Shown here piece after piece: positions 31,055 to 39,602 of a stretch of DNA of 64,000 bases. Position 1 is the stretch's first letter. Each line of letters starts with the position of its first letter. The notes beneath the pieces are model-generated. The model was given only the letters and a program-made list of their open reading frames with translations. It searched no databases and was not told where the DNA came from. This DNA is from Acidimicrobiales bacterium (GTDB lineage: Bacteria; Actinomycetota; Acidimicrobiia; Acidimicrobiales; Iamiaceae): NCBI GenBank assembly GCA_035547835.1, contig DASZTW010000012.1, forward strand, positions 62,001 to 126,000, in the 5' to 3' direction. Made by a program: the position numbers and the translations under genes.

Positions 31055-33241
31055 ATGGACGACGCGAGCGGGCTCTCGACCCTGACCCACGGCCTGCTCG
31101 ACGCCGAGGACGAGCGTCTCGGGTCAGCAGGTGAGGTCGACAGGGACATCGACGAGTCCGTCCTGCCGGGAGTCGGGGAGCAGGAGCGCTCGCTGTGGGC
31201 CGGGCTCGCCGCCGGTGGCGGGGCGTTCACGTTCGTCGTCTTGGTGCTGATGAACAGCCTCGACCAGCTCGAGGCCGCGGGCATGGCCGTGCTCGGCCCC
31301 GACATCGGCAAGTCGCTGGGCGTCAGCGAGGGCGTGATCGTGTTCGTCACGTCGGCGTCGGCCGCGTTCGTGGTACTCGGCGTGGTGCCGATGGCCTGGC
31401 TCGCCGACCGGGTCCGTCGGTCCCCGCTGGTGGGCATCTGCGGATTGGTCTTCAGTGCCATGGCCGCGCTGTCCGGCGCGGCGGTCAACGCGTTCATGCT
31501 GTTCTGGACGCGCTTCGGTGTGGGCGTGTCGCAAGCGCACACGATCCCGGTGCACTCGGCGATCCTCGCCGACGCCTACCCGATCGGCATCCGCGGCCGC
31601 ATGGCGTCGTTCAACGGCACGGTCGGTCGTATCGCCGGCGCCGCCAGCCCGGTGCTGGTCGGCGGCATCGCGGCCCTGTTCGGCGGCGCGGCCGAAGGCG
31701 GATGGCGATGGTCGTTCATCTTGCTGGCGATCCCCGTGGCCGCCGTGTCGTTGCTGGCGTTCAAGATGAAAGAACCGGTGCGGGGCCGGTGGGAACGCGA
31801 ATCGGTGATCGGGGGCGCGCCCGCCGCCGACGTCGAGGTGCCGATCTCGATCGAGATGGCGTTCGCCCGCCTCAACCAGATCAAGACGCTGCGCACCTTG
31901 GCGTTGGCGTTCGCCGCCATCGGGTTCCAGCTGTTCCCGATGGTCTCGCTCACCAACTTCTTCTTGCGCGACAACTACGGGCTCGACGCGTTCCATCGCG
32001 GCTTGGTCGCGTCGTGCGGCGGTGCGCTGGTGATCTTCGTGCTGCCGTTCACCGGCAAGCGGTTCGACGCGCTGTACCGCGTGAGCCCGCCGCGGGCGAT
32101 GCGGATCCTGGCCCTGTTGATCTTGCCGGCCGCCTTGCTCACGCCGCTGCAGTTCAACATGCCCAATGCCGTGGCCTTCACGGTCGTGATGGCACCCGGC
32201 ACGGTGCTCACGGCAACCGCGTTCGCCATGGTGGCCCCGATCGTGCAAGGCGTGATCCCGTACCGGTTGCGCTCACTCGGCATCGCGTACGCGGCCATCT
32301 ACATCTTCTTGTTCGGCGCGGTCGGGGGCTCGCTGATCGGCTCGGCACTGGCCTCGTCACTCGGCGACGGTCCCGCGATCATGATCTGCGCCATCCCGTC
32401 GGCCGTCGTGGCCACGTTGCTGTTGCTCCGCGGTTCGTGGTCGATCGACGCCGACTTGCAGATGATCGTGGCCGACATCCGCGACGAGCAGGCGGAGCGC
32501 GAGCGTCAGCTCGCCGACCCGGAGACGATCCCGGCCCTGGCGCTGTCGGACATCGATTTCAGCTACGGCAACGTGCAAGTGCTGTTCGGCGTCGACTTGC
32601 AGGTCGCGAGAGGCGAGACGCTCGCCCTGCTCGGCACCAACGGCGCCGGCAAGTCGACCATCTTGCGCGTGGTGGCGGGCCTGGGCACGCCGTCGGCCGG
32701 CGCGGTGCGCCTCAACGGCCGCACGATCACGTTCACGTCGCCCGAGCAACGCATCGCGATGGGCATCCAACTGCTCCCGGGTGGCAAGGGCGTGTTCCCG
32801 TCGCTGAGCGTGGCCGAGAACCTCGAAGTGGCGTCCTACGTGCTCGACCGGCCGGTGCGTGCGGCGCGCGTCGAGCGCGTGTGGGAGCTGTTCCCCGACT
32901 TGCGCGCGCACGCCAAGCAGGGCGCCGGCACCCTGTCGGGTGGCCAGCAGCAGCAGCTGGCCCTCGCCCGGGTGCTGCTCCACGACCCCGAACTGCTGCT
33001 CATCGACGAGCTGTCGCTCGGCCTCGCTCCTGCGGTGGTCGAGGACCTGCTCGGCGTCATCGAGCGTCTCAAGGGGTCGGGCCAGACGATGGTGATCGTG
33101 GAGCAGTCGCTGAACATCGCGTTGCAAGTAGCGGACCGCGCCGTGTTCCTCGAGAAGGGCGCGGTGCGTTTCGACGGCGACGCGCGCGAGCTGGCCGCGC
33201 GCGACGACCTGGCCCGCGCGGTGTTCCTCGGAGGCCGGTGA
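31055..33241 (+). CDS. MFS permease fused to a LivF-type ABC ATPase
   Basis: A 728-residue fusion. Residues ~48-460 are a 12-helix major-facilitator permease (GGAFTFVVLVLMNSLDQLE, loop AWLADRVRRSPLVG, GVGVSQAHTIPVHSAILAD). Residues ~490-728 are a full ABC ATPase: Walker A LGTNGAGKST, Q-loop GIQLLPGGKGVFPSL, signature LSGGQQQQLALARVLL, Walker B LLLIDELSLGLAP and switch IVEQS. The ABC part is LivF-like. No frameshift joins them; the linker is a charged helix (VADIRDEQAERERQLADPE). Together with the next protein it completes a Liv importer. Whether the MFS half transports, senses or merely anchors is unknown. Confidence 0.92.
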   Translation: MDDASGLSTLTHGLLDAEDERLGSAGEVDRDIDESVLPGVGEQERSLWAGLAAGGGAFTFVVLVLMNSLDQLEAAGMAVLGPDIGKSLGVSEGVIVFVTSASAAFVVLGVVPMAWLADRVRRSPLVGICGLVFSAMAALSGAAVNAFMLFWTRFGVGVSQAHTIPVHSAILADAYPIGIRGRMASFNGTVGRIAGAASPVLVGGIAALFGGAAEGGWRWSFILLAIPVAAVSLLAFKMKEPVRGRWERESVIGGAPAADVEVPISIEMAFARLNQIKTLRTLALAFAAIGFQLFPMVSLTNFFLRDNYGLDAFHRGLVASCGGALVIFVLPFTGKRFDALYRVSPPRAMRILALLILPAALLTPLQFNMPNAVAFTVVMAPGTVLTATAFAMVAPIVQGVIPYRLRSLGIAYAAIYIFLFGAVGGSLIGSALASSLGDGPAIMICAIPSAVVATLLLLRGSWSIDADLQMIVADIRDEQAERERQLADPETIPALALSDIDFSYGNVQVLFGVDLQVARGETLALLGTNGAGKSTILRVVAGLGTPSAGAVRLNGRTITFTSPEQRIAMGIQLLPGGKGVFPSLSVAENLEVASYVLDRPVRAARVERVWELFPDLRAHAKQGAGTLSGGQQQQLALARVLLHDPELLLIDELSLGLAPAVVEDLLGVIERLKGSGQTMVIVEQSLNIALQVADRAVFLEKGAVRFDGDARELAARDDLARAVFLGGR

Positions 33242-33245
33242 ACCC

Positions 33246-36152
33246 GTGCTGGCGGCGATCGCCCCGACGCAGGTGCTGGCCGACGGCCTGATCAACGGCC
33301 TCGTGTACGGCCTGGTGGGTATGGGCGTGGTGCTCGTGTACCGCTCGACGAGAGTCATCAACTTCGCGGTGGGCGCGATGGGCCTGCCCGGCGCCGCGCT
33401 GGTGATGCTGCTCGGCGTCCAGTACCACTTCCCGTACTGGTTGTCGGTGGTGGTCGCGCTGCTCGCCGGCACGGCGTTCGCACTCGCGGCGGAGCTGATC
33501 GTGATACGGCGGTTGTTCCACGCGCCGCGCGTCATCTTGTTGGTGGCCACCATCGGGCTGGCCCAGCTCGCCCTGGCGCTCACGATGGCGCTCCCCGACA
33601 TCACCGAGCTGCACGCGGCATACCCCACCGCGTGGGGTCGGTCGCTCCACCTCGGCAGCGTCGAGCTGTCGGGCCCCGACCTCATGACGCTGGTCACCGT
33701 GCCGTTGGTGGCCGGCGCCCTCAGCTGGCTCATGGCGCGCACCCGGTTCGGCCGCTCGGTGGCCGCGTCGGCCGACAACCCCGACCTGTCGCGCATGTCG
33801 GGCATCAACCCCAAACTCGTGTCGAGCGCCGTGTGGGCGATCGCGGGCCTGATCTCGACCGTGTCGCTGATCTTGATCGCCGGGCGAACCGGCCAAGTCA
33901 CCCAAGTCGCGACGCTCGGGCCGGCCACTCTGACGCGGGGTCTGATCGTGGCGGTCTTGGCGGGCATGGCGTCGTTCTCGCGCTCGCTGCTCGCCGGGAT
34001 CGCGGTCGGCCTGGTGGAAGCGGTCGTGCAGTTCCACGCAGTGACCGACCCCGGGCGCTTCGAGTCGTGGCTGCTGCTGGCCGTGCTCGTCGCGGTGTTC
34101 TGGCAGGCGCGCCGCCAGGCAGCCGACACGGGCGCCGTGTTCTCGTTCGCGCCTCGCTCCAAACCGATCCCGATGGCGATCCGCGACCGCTGGTGGGTGC
34201 GGTACCACGGCCGCATCTTGTTCATGGTGGCCTTGGCGATCGGTGTCGCCGCGCCCCTGATCGCGACGGCGCCCACGCGTTCGTACCTGTACGCGTCGAT
34301 CCTGTGCTTCGCGCTGGTGGCGTTGTCGGTCTCGGTCATCACCGGCTGGTCGGGCCAGCTGTCGCTGGGGCAGATGGCGTTCGCCGGCGTGGCGGCGCTC
34401 GGCACGGCCACGCTCGTGCGCGGCGCGACGTACCACATCGGTCTGCCCGGCGGGCAGGTGCTGAAGATCCAAGTACCGCACTTGTCGATGCCGGTCGCGG
34501 TGTTGATCATGACCCTGGTCACTGCCGCGGTGGCCACCCTCATCGGCGTCGGCGCCTTGCGCATCCGCGGCTTGCTGCTCGGCGTCTCGACGTTCGTGTT
34601 CGCGTATGCCGCGCAGCAGGACCTGTTCCACTTCGCCGTGTTCACTGGCGGGTTGCAGCCTCCGATCCGCGCGCCGCGCGGGACGTTGTTCAGCCTCGAC
34701 CTCACCGAGCAGCGCACCTTCTACTGGGTCGTGCTGGGCGTCTTCGCGGTGGTGATGTCGGTGGTGGCGCGGCTGCGTCGCCGCGGACCTGGTCGCGCCT
34801 TGGTGGCGGTGCGCGACAACCAGGCCACGGCCTCGGGGTACACCGTCAACCCCACCCGCACGAAGCTCGCCGGCTTCGCGGTGTCGGGGGCGATCGCTGC
34901 GCTCGGCGGCGCGTTGCTCGGCCTGCTCAGCCAGAACATCAACACCAACCAGCTCTTCGTGGTCGGCGACTCGCTCGACGTGGTGGCGATCGCGGTGATC
35001 GGCGGGCTCGGGTCGGTGGCGGGGCCGCTCCTCGGGGCGCTGTGGGTCAAGGGTCTTCCCGCGTTCTTCCCCGACAACGACCTGGTGCCCCTGTTCAGCT
35101 CGAGCATCGGCCTGCTGTTGCTGTTGCTGTACTTCCCCGGCGGCCTGGTGCAGATCGGCTACTGGGCCCGCGACGCCGTGTTCGCGTGGGCGGCCAAGCG
35201 TGCTCCCGAAGTCGAGCGCGTTCGCGCACCCGCGGTGCCGACGCGCCGATCGCCCCGGCTGGCGGCCGGTGACGCAAGTGACGCGGCTGGCGCACCTGGT
35301 GCACCGGGCGAGCGCGGGGAAGGGGAAGCGGCCGAGGCGACCGCCGCCCTGGCGGCGAACGAGATCAAGGTGCACTTCGGCGGGGTGCGGGCAGTCGACG
35401 GCGCGTCGATCACGGTGCGACGCGGAGAAGTGGTCGGGCTGATCGGCACCAACGGCGCGGGGAAGTCGACGCTGCTCAACGCGGTCGGCGGCTACGTGCG
35501 CGCCGAGGGCGAGGTGTGGGTGCACGGCACCCGCGTGGACGGCATGGCACCGCACCGCCGGGCTCGTCTTGGTTTGGGGCGCACCTTCCAAGCCGCCAAC
35601 CTGTTCCCCGAGCTCACCGTGCGCGACACCGTGATGGTCGCCCTGGAAGCCCGCAGCCGCACGAGCATGTTGGCCACCGCGTTCGCGTACCCGCCGGCCG
35701 GTGCCGCGGAGCGCCGCAAGGCCGCCGAAGCCGCCGAGCTGATCGACTTCCTCGGGCTCGGTCGCTACGCGGACTCATTCGTCTCGGACCTGTCGACCGG
35801 TACGCGCCGGATCGTCGAGCTGGCCGGCGTGCTCGCCCTCGATCCCGATGTGCTGTGCCTCGACGAGCCGACTGCGGGCGTGGCGCAGCGCGAGACGGAG
35901 GCCTTCGGGCCATTGCTGTTGGCCATCCGGCGCGAGCTCGGGGCGTCGCTGCTGATCGTCGAGCACGACATGCCGCTGATCATGTCGATGTCGGACCGGG
36001 TGTACTGCCTCGAAGCCGGCCGTGTCATCGCCGAAGGTCCACCGGCGCGCGTGCGCGAGGATCCGCGGGTGATCGCCAGCTACCTCGGCACCGACGCGCG
36101 TGCGATCGACCGCAGCGATGCCGCTCGACCGCAGACCGCAGGCACCCGATGA
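33246..36152 (+). CDS. LivH-LivM-LivG triple fusion of a branched-chain-type ABC importer
   Basis: A 968-residue protein joining both permeases and one ATPase. Residues ~1-290 are LivH-like (GLINGLVYGLVGMGVVLVYR, RVINFAVGAMG, GLIVAVLAGMASF). Residues ~310-640 are LivM-like (LSVITGWSGQLSLGQ-type motif, GALRIRGLLLGVSTFVFAYA, IAVIGGLGSVAGPLLGALW). After a ~60-residue Ala/Pro/Gly-rich linker, residues ~700-945 are LivG-like: Walker A GTNGAGKST, GLGRTFQAANLFPELTV, signature LSTGTRRIVELAGVLA, Walker B VLCLDEPTAGVA and IVEHD. GTG start four bases after the previous stop. With the MFS-LivF fusion it gives two permeases and two ATPases in two polypeptides. Confidence 0.93.
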   Translation: MLAAIAPTQVLADGLINGLVYGLVGMGVVLVYRSTRVINFAVGAMGLPGAALVMLLGVQYHFPYWLSVVVALLAGTAFALAAELIVIRRLFHAPRVILLVATIGLAQLALALTMALPDITELHAAYPTAWGRSLHLGSVELSGPDLMTLVTVPLVAGALSWLMARTRFGRSVAASADNPDLSRMSGINPKLVSSAVWAIAGLISTVSLILIAGRTGQVTQVATLGPATLTRGLIVAVLAGMASFSRSLLAGIAVGLVEAVVQFHAVTDPGRFESWLLLAVLVAVFWQARRQAADTGAVFSFAPRSKPIPMAIRDRWWVRYHGRILFMVALAIGVAAPLIATAPTRSYLYASILCFALVALSVSVITGWSGQLSLGQMAFAGVAALGTATLVRGATYHIGLPGGQVLKIQVPHLSMPVAVLIMTLVTAAVATLIGVGALRIRGLLLGVSTFVFAYAAQQDLFHFAVFTGGLQPPIRAPRGTLFSLDLTEQRTFYWVVLGVFAVVMSVVARLRRRGPGRALVAVRDNQATASGYTVNPTRTKLAGFAVSGAIAALGGALLGLLSQNINTNQLFVVGDSLDVVAIAVIGGLGSVAGPLLGALWVKGLPAFFPDNDLVPLFSSSIGLLLLLLYFPGGLVQIGYWARDAVFAWAAKRAPEVERVRAPAVPTRRSPRLAAGDASDAAGAPGAPGERGEGEAAEATAALAANEIKVHFGGVRAVDGASITVRRGEVVGLIGTNGAGKSTLLNAVGGYVRAEGEVWVHGTRVDGMAPHRRARLGLGRTFQAANLFPELTVRDTVMVALEARSRTSMLATAFAYPPAGAAERRKAAEAAELIDFLGLGRYADSFVSDLSTGTRRIVELAGVLALDPDVLCLDEPTAGVAQRETEAFGPLLLAIRRELGASLLIVEHDMPLIMSMSDRVYCLEAGRVIAEGPPARVREDPRVIASYLGTDARAIDRSDAARPQTAGTR

Positions 36153-36213
36153 GGTACCCGGCGGTGACCCGGAGGTCGGCCGCTCGGCCGGCACCTGAGC
36201 GGGGGGACCGCTG

Positions 36214-38001
36214 ATGCACGCCGACGACTTGTTGCTCGTTCCCCGCCCGCGCTCGATCGAGTTGCTCGACGGCGGCGCACCGGCGGGCGGCACGAGCTCG
36301 TTCCAACAGGACCGCGATCTCGAAGCCGAGGGCTACACCATCGACGCCGGGCCGGGCGGGGTGGCGGTGCGCCACGGCTCCCGTGCCCGGCGCCACGCGG
36401 TGGCACTGCTCGAGCAGTTGCGTGCCCAGTGCGACGGCGCCGTGCCGTGCTGTCATGTGGTCGACGGTCCTGCCATCGCGGTGCGCGGCTACATGCTCGA
36501 CGTGAGCCGCGACCGAGTGCCCACCCGCGACACGCTCAGCCGGCTGGTCGAGTTGTTGGCGTTGGCCCGCTACAACCACTTCGAGCTGTACGTGGAGCAC
36601 CCGTTCGAGTTCGCGGGGCACGAGGTGGTGTGGAAGGACGCTTCGCCGCTGACCGGCGACGACCTCGAGTGGCTCGACCACCTCTGCGCCGAGCACGGCA
36701 TCGACCTGGTGGTCAACCAGAACACGTTCGGTCACATGGGCCGATGGCTGGCACACGACGAGTACCGCTGGCGCGCGGAGTGCCCCGACGGGTTCGAGAT
36801 CGTCGACGGGGTGGCGATGCCGCCGTCGCTGCTCGCGCCGACACCCGACAACGCCGAGTTCGCCCTGGGCCTGGTCCGCCAGCAGCTCGCGCACGTGCGC
36901 AGCCGCCAGGTCAACATCGGCTGCGACGAGACGTTCGAGCTCGGGCAGGGGTACAGCGCGCAGGCCGTGGCCGAACGTGGCAAAGGTGCGGTGTACGGCG
37001 AGCACCTCATGCGCCTCGCCGAGCCGCTGATCGCCGACGGCCTCCACGTGTTGTTCTGGGGCGACATCGCCGGCCGCCACCCCGAGGTCCTCGCCGCCTT
37101 GCCGGCCGACTCGATGACCGCGCTGGTGTGGCAGTACGAGGCGCCATCTGACCGCGACCACGCCGGGCCCCCGGCATCGCTCGCCGAGATCTTCGACCGC
37201 CTCGACATGCATCTCCCGAGCCCTGCGGGTTTCGTGGAAGGGGTGCGACCGTTCGCCGACGCGGGCTTCCCGTTCTGGGTGTGCCCGGGCACCTCGTCGT
37301 GGAACTCGATCGTGGGGCGCATCGACAACGCCAAGGCCAACCTGGTCGACGCAGCGACGATCGGCGTTGCCCGCGGCGCGGGCGGGCTGCTCGTCACCGA
37401 CTGGGGCGACAACGGGCACTTCCAACCACCGTCGGTCAGCTTCGGGCCGTTGGTGTACGGCGGCGCGCTCGCTTGGGATCCCCGGGCCAACGTCGACCTC
37501 GACCTGGCAACGGTGCTCGATCGGTACGTGTTCGCCGACGAAGCGGGCGTGCTCGGCGCCGCGCTCGACCGGCTCGGCCGCATGTGGGCCCAGACCGGTC
37601 AGAAGGGGTCGAACGGGAGCCCGCTGCTCGCGGCGCTCTGCCCGTCGCAGGTCCACTTCGTGTCCGGCGAGCCCGACGCCGCCAAAGTCGGCGCAGTGGC
37701 CGACGACATCGACGAGTTGCTCGCTCAGCTCGACCAGGCCGCGCCCGCATGCGCCGATGGCGAACTCGTCGTGCAGGAGCTCGCGGTGGCGGCCCGCATG
37801 GCACGCCACGGCGCCTGGCGCCTTCTCGCGAAAGCCGGAGGCCCGGCCCGCTCCAACGCGATGCTTGCGGCCGACCTCGACGACCTGATCGCCGACTACG
37901 AACAGGCGTGGCTCGCACGGAGCCGGCCCGGTGGGCTCGCCGACAGCCGTGCCCACCTCGAAGCCACCCGAGCGCAGTACGACCGCAGCGCCCCGCGCTG
38001 A
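36214..38001 (+). CDS. glycoside hydrolase family 20 beta-N-acetylhexosaminidase-like enzyme, cytoplasmic
   Basis: A 595-residue protein with the GH20 layout: an N-terminal alpha/beta domain (VPRPRSIELLDGG, residues ~1-90) and a (beta/alpha)8 barrel starting at IAVRGYMLDVSRDRVPT. The catalytic pair is Asp238-Glu239 in NIGCDETFELGQG, where GH20 enzymes have GxDE; they use the substrate acetamido group for catalysis. VLFWGDIAGRHPEV supplies the usual Trp. No signal peptide, strong GGGGGGAC ribosome-binding site. Expected substrate: terminal GlcNAc or GalNAc, possibly sulfated. It follows the transporter and precedes two sulfatases. Confidence 0.85.
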   Translation: MHADDLLLVPRPRSIELLDGGAPAGGTSSFQQDRDLEAEGYTIDAGPGGVAVRHGSRARRHAVALLEQLRAQCDGAVPCCHVVDGPAIAVRGYMLDVSRDRVPTRDTLSRLVELLALARYNHFELYVEHPFEFAGHEVVWKDASPLTGDDLEWLDHLCAEHGIDLVVNQNTFGHMGRWLAHDEYRWRAECPDGFEIVDGVAMPPSLLAPTPDNAEFALGLVRQQLAHVRSRQVNIGCDETFELGQGYSAQAVAERGKGAVYGEHLMRLAEPLIADGLHVLFWGDIAGRHPEVLAALPADSMTALVWQYEAPSDRDHAGPPASLAEIFDRLDMHLPSPAGFVEGVRPFADAGFPFWVCPGTSSWNSIVGRIDNAKANLVDAATIGVARGAGGLLVTDWGDNGHFQPPSVSFGPLVYGGALAWDPRANVDLDLATVLDRYVFADEAGVLGAALDRLGRMWAQTGQKGSNGSPLLAALCPSQVHFVSGEPDAAKVGAVADDIDELLAQLDQAAPACADGELVVQELAVAARMARHGAWRLLAKAGGPARSNAMLAADLDDLIADYEQAWLARSRPGGLADSRAHLEATRAQYDRSAPR

Positions 38002-38020
38002 CGCAGCGAAAGGAGCTCTC

Positions 38021-39550
38021 ATGTCCGAACCGGCCCAAGCCGCGCCAGCGATGCCGCGCAACGTGGTGGTGGTGCTGCTCGACAGCCTGAACCGCCATCT
38101 GGTTGGCCCGTACGGTGCCACCGAGTTCGACACGCCGAACCTCGACCGTCTCGCGGCACGGTCGCTGCGCTTCACCCGCCACTACACGGGGTCGTTGCCG
38201 TGCATGCCCGCTCGGCACGACCTGCTCGTGGGCGCGCTCGACTTCCTCTGGCGACCTTGGGGGTCGGTGGAGATCTGGGAGGACGCGATCACGTACGAGC
38301 TGCGCCGCAGCGGCGTCACGTCGATGCTGGTGTCGGACCACCCGCACCTGTTCGAGACGGGCGGCGAGAACTACCACACCGACTTCTCGGCGTGGGACTA
38401 CGTGCGCGGCCACGAAGGCGACCCCTGGCGCACCTGTCCCGACCCGTCGTTCGTGGGTGCACCGGTGTCGCCGACCGGGTTCCGTCACCCTTACGACGAC
38501 TCGCGGACGTGGTTCCGCAGCGAGGACGACTTCCCGGGCCCCCGCACCATGGCCACCGCAGCCGCCTGGCTCGAGACCGAGGCCCCGCACGCGGATCGCT
38601 ACTTCCTGCTCATCGACGAGTTCGACCCCCACGAGCCGTTCGACACCCCGGAGCGGTGGGCGACCCGCTACGACGACAGCATCGAGCCGCGGATCATCTG
38701 GCCGCCGTACGTGACCGACGCCCTGGCCGAAGGTCGCGTCACACCCGAGGACGGCCGCCGCATCCGAGCCGCGTACGGCGCCAAGCTGTCGATGATCGAC
38801 CACCATCTCGGCCGCATCCTCGACCAACTCGACCGTGACGGCGCGTGGGGCGACACGGCGGTGGTGCTGTGCACCGACCACGGCCACTACCTCGGCGAGC
38901 ACGACGCGTTCGGTAAGCCGGGGCTTCCGCTGTACGAGACGATGAGCCACATCCCGCTGCTGGTGGCCTGGCCGGGCGCGGCACCCCGCGACGTCGACGC
39001 CCTCACCACGACCGTCGACATCTTCGCCACGTTGTGCGACGTGTTCGGCGTGGTACCCCAGCACCGGACCCACGGCCGCTCGCTCGTGCCGCTGCTCACC
39101 GGCGAGGCCACCGCCGTGCGCGACTGGGCGCTGATGGGCGTGTGGGGCCGGCAGGTGCACGTGACCGATGGACGTCGCAAGTACGCGCGGGCGGCGAACG
39201 AGGAGAACCGGCCCCTGTCGATGTGGTCGAACCGCTGGTCGACCATGCCCGTGCACGCCTTCCCCGAGTTCCGACTGCTGCCGCGTCCCGACCGGCGAGC
39301 GGTGCTCGACTTCATGCCCGGCTCCGACGTGCCGGTGATCCGTCAGCCGTACGCGCCCGGCGACCTGGTGCCCATGTGGGCGTCGGGCACTCCCGGCCAC
39401 TCCCACGTGTGGAACGTCGACGACGACCCCGCCGAGGAGCACGATCTCGCTGGCACGTCGGTCGAGCGCGAGTTGGAGGAGCTGTTGCGCACCGCCCTCG
39501 ACGACGTCGACGCGCCGCACGACCAGCTCGAGCGGTTGGGGCTGGCATGA
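38021..39550 (+). CDS. type I sulfatase with CMPAR motif, cytoplasmic
   Basis: A 509-residue sulfatase. AAAGGAG lies six bases before ATG 38021. The N-terminal strand NVVVVLLDSLNRHLVGPYG holds the first metal aspartate; Cys61 is in SLPCMPARHDLLVG, which obeys the C-x-P-x-R formylglycine rule. DEFDPHEPFDTP and CTDHGHYLGEHDAFGKPG supply metal and sulfate ligands. No signal peptide. It lies 19 bp behind the hexosaminidase gene, so co-expression is very likely. It probably removes sulfate from sugar residues of the imported fragment; which position is not deducible. Confidence 0.92.
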   Translation: MSEPAQAAPAMPRNVVVVLLDSLNRHLVGPYGATEFDTPNLDRLAARSLRFTRHYTGSLPCMPARHDLLVGALDFLWRPWGSVEIWEDAITYELRRSGVTSMLVSDHPHLFETGGENYHTDFSAWDYVRGHEGDPWRTCPDPSFVGAPVSPTGFRHPYDDSRTWFRSEDDFPGPRTMATAAAWLETEAPHADRYFLLIDEFDPHEPFDTPERWATRYDDSIEPRIIWPPYVTDALAEGRVTPEDGRRIRAAYGAKLSMIDHHLGRILDQLDRDGAWGDTAVVLCTDHGHYLGEHDAFGKPGLPLYETMSHIPLLVAWPGAAPRDVDALTTTVDIFATLCDVFGVVPQHRTHGRSLVPLLTGEATAVRDWALMGVWGRQVHVTDGRRKYARAANEENRPLSMWSNRWSTMPVHAFPEFRLLPRPDRRAVLDFMPGSDVPVIRQPYAPGDLVPMWASGTPGHSHVWNVDDDPAEEHDLAGTSVERELEELLRTALDDVDAPHDQLERLGLA

Positions 39551-39602
39551 GCGCGCGGCACGGTGCCGAGCGGAGCGTGACGCGACCAGAGGAGGACGAC
39601 CG

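Noticed and set aside
33069-35591. Long open frame on the minus strand across the transporter genes, and similar long antisense frames (for example 501-2552 and 471-type frames elsewhere)
   Set aside because: They lie opposite clear conserved proteins, are very rich in Arg, His and Gly with no recognisable domain, and reflect the high GC content.
29711-36152. Ordinary branched-chain amino acid importer
   Set aside because: Family resemblance is real, but the fusions and the hydrolase neighbours make amino acids an unsafe substrate call; I kept the family name only as a structural label.
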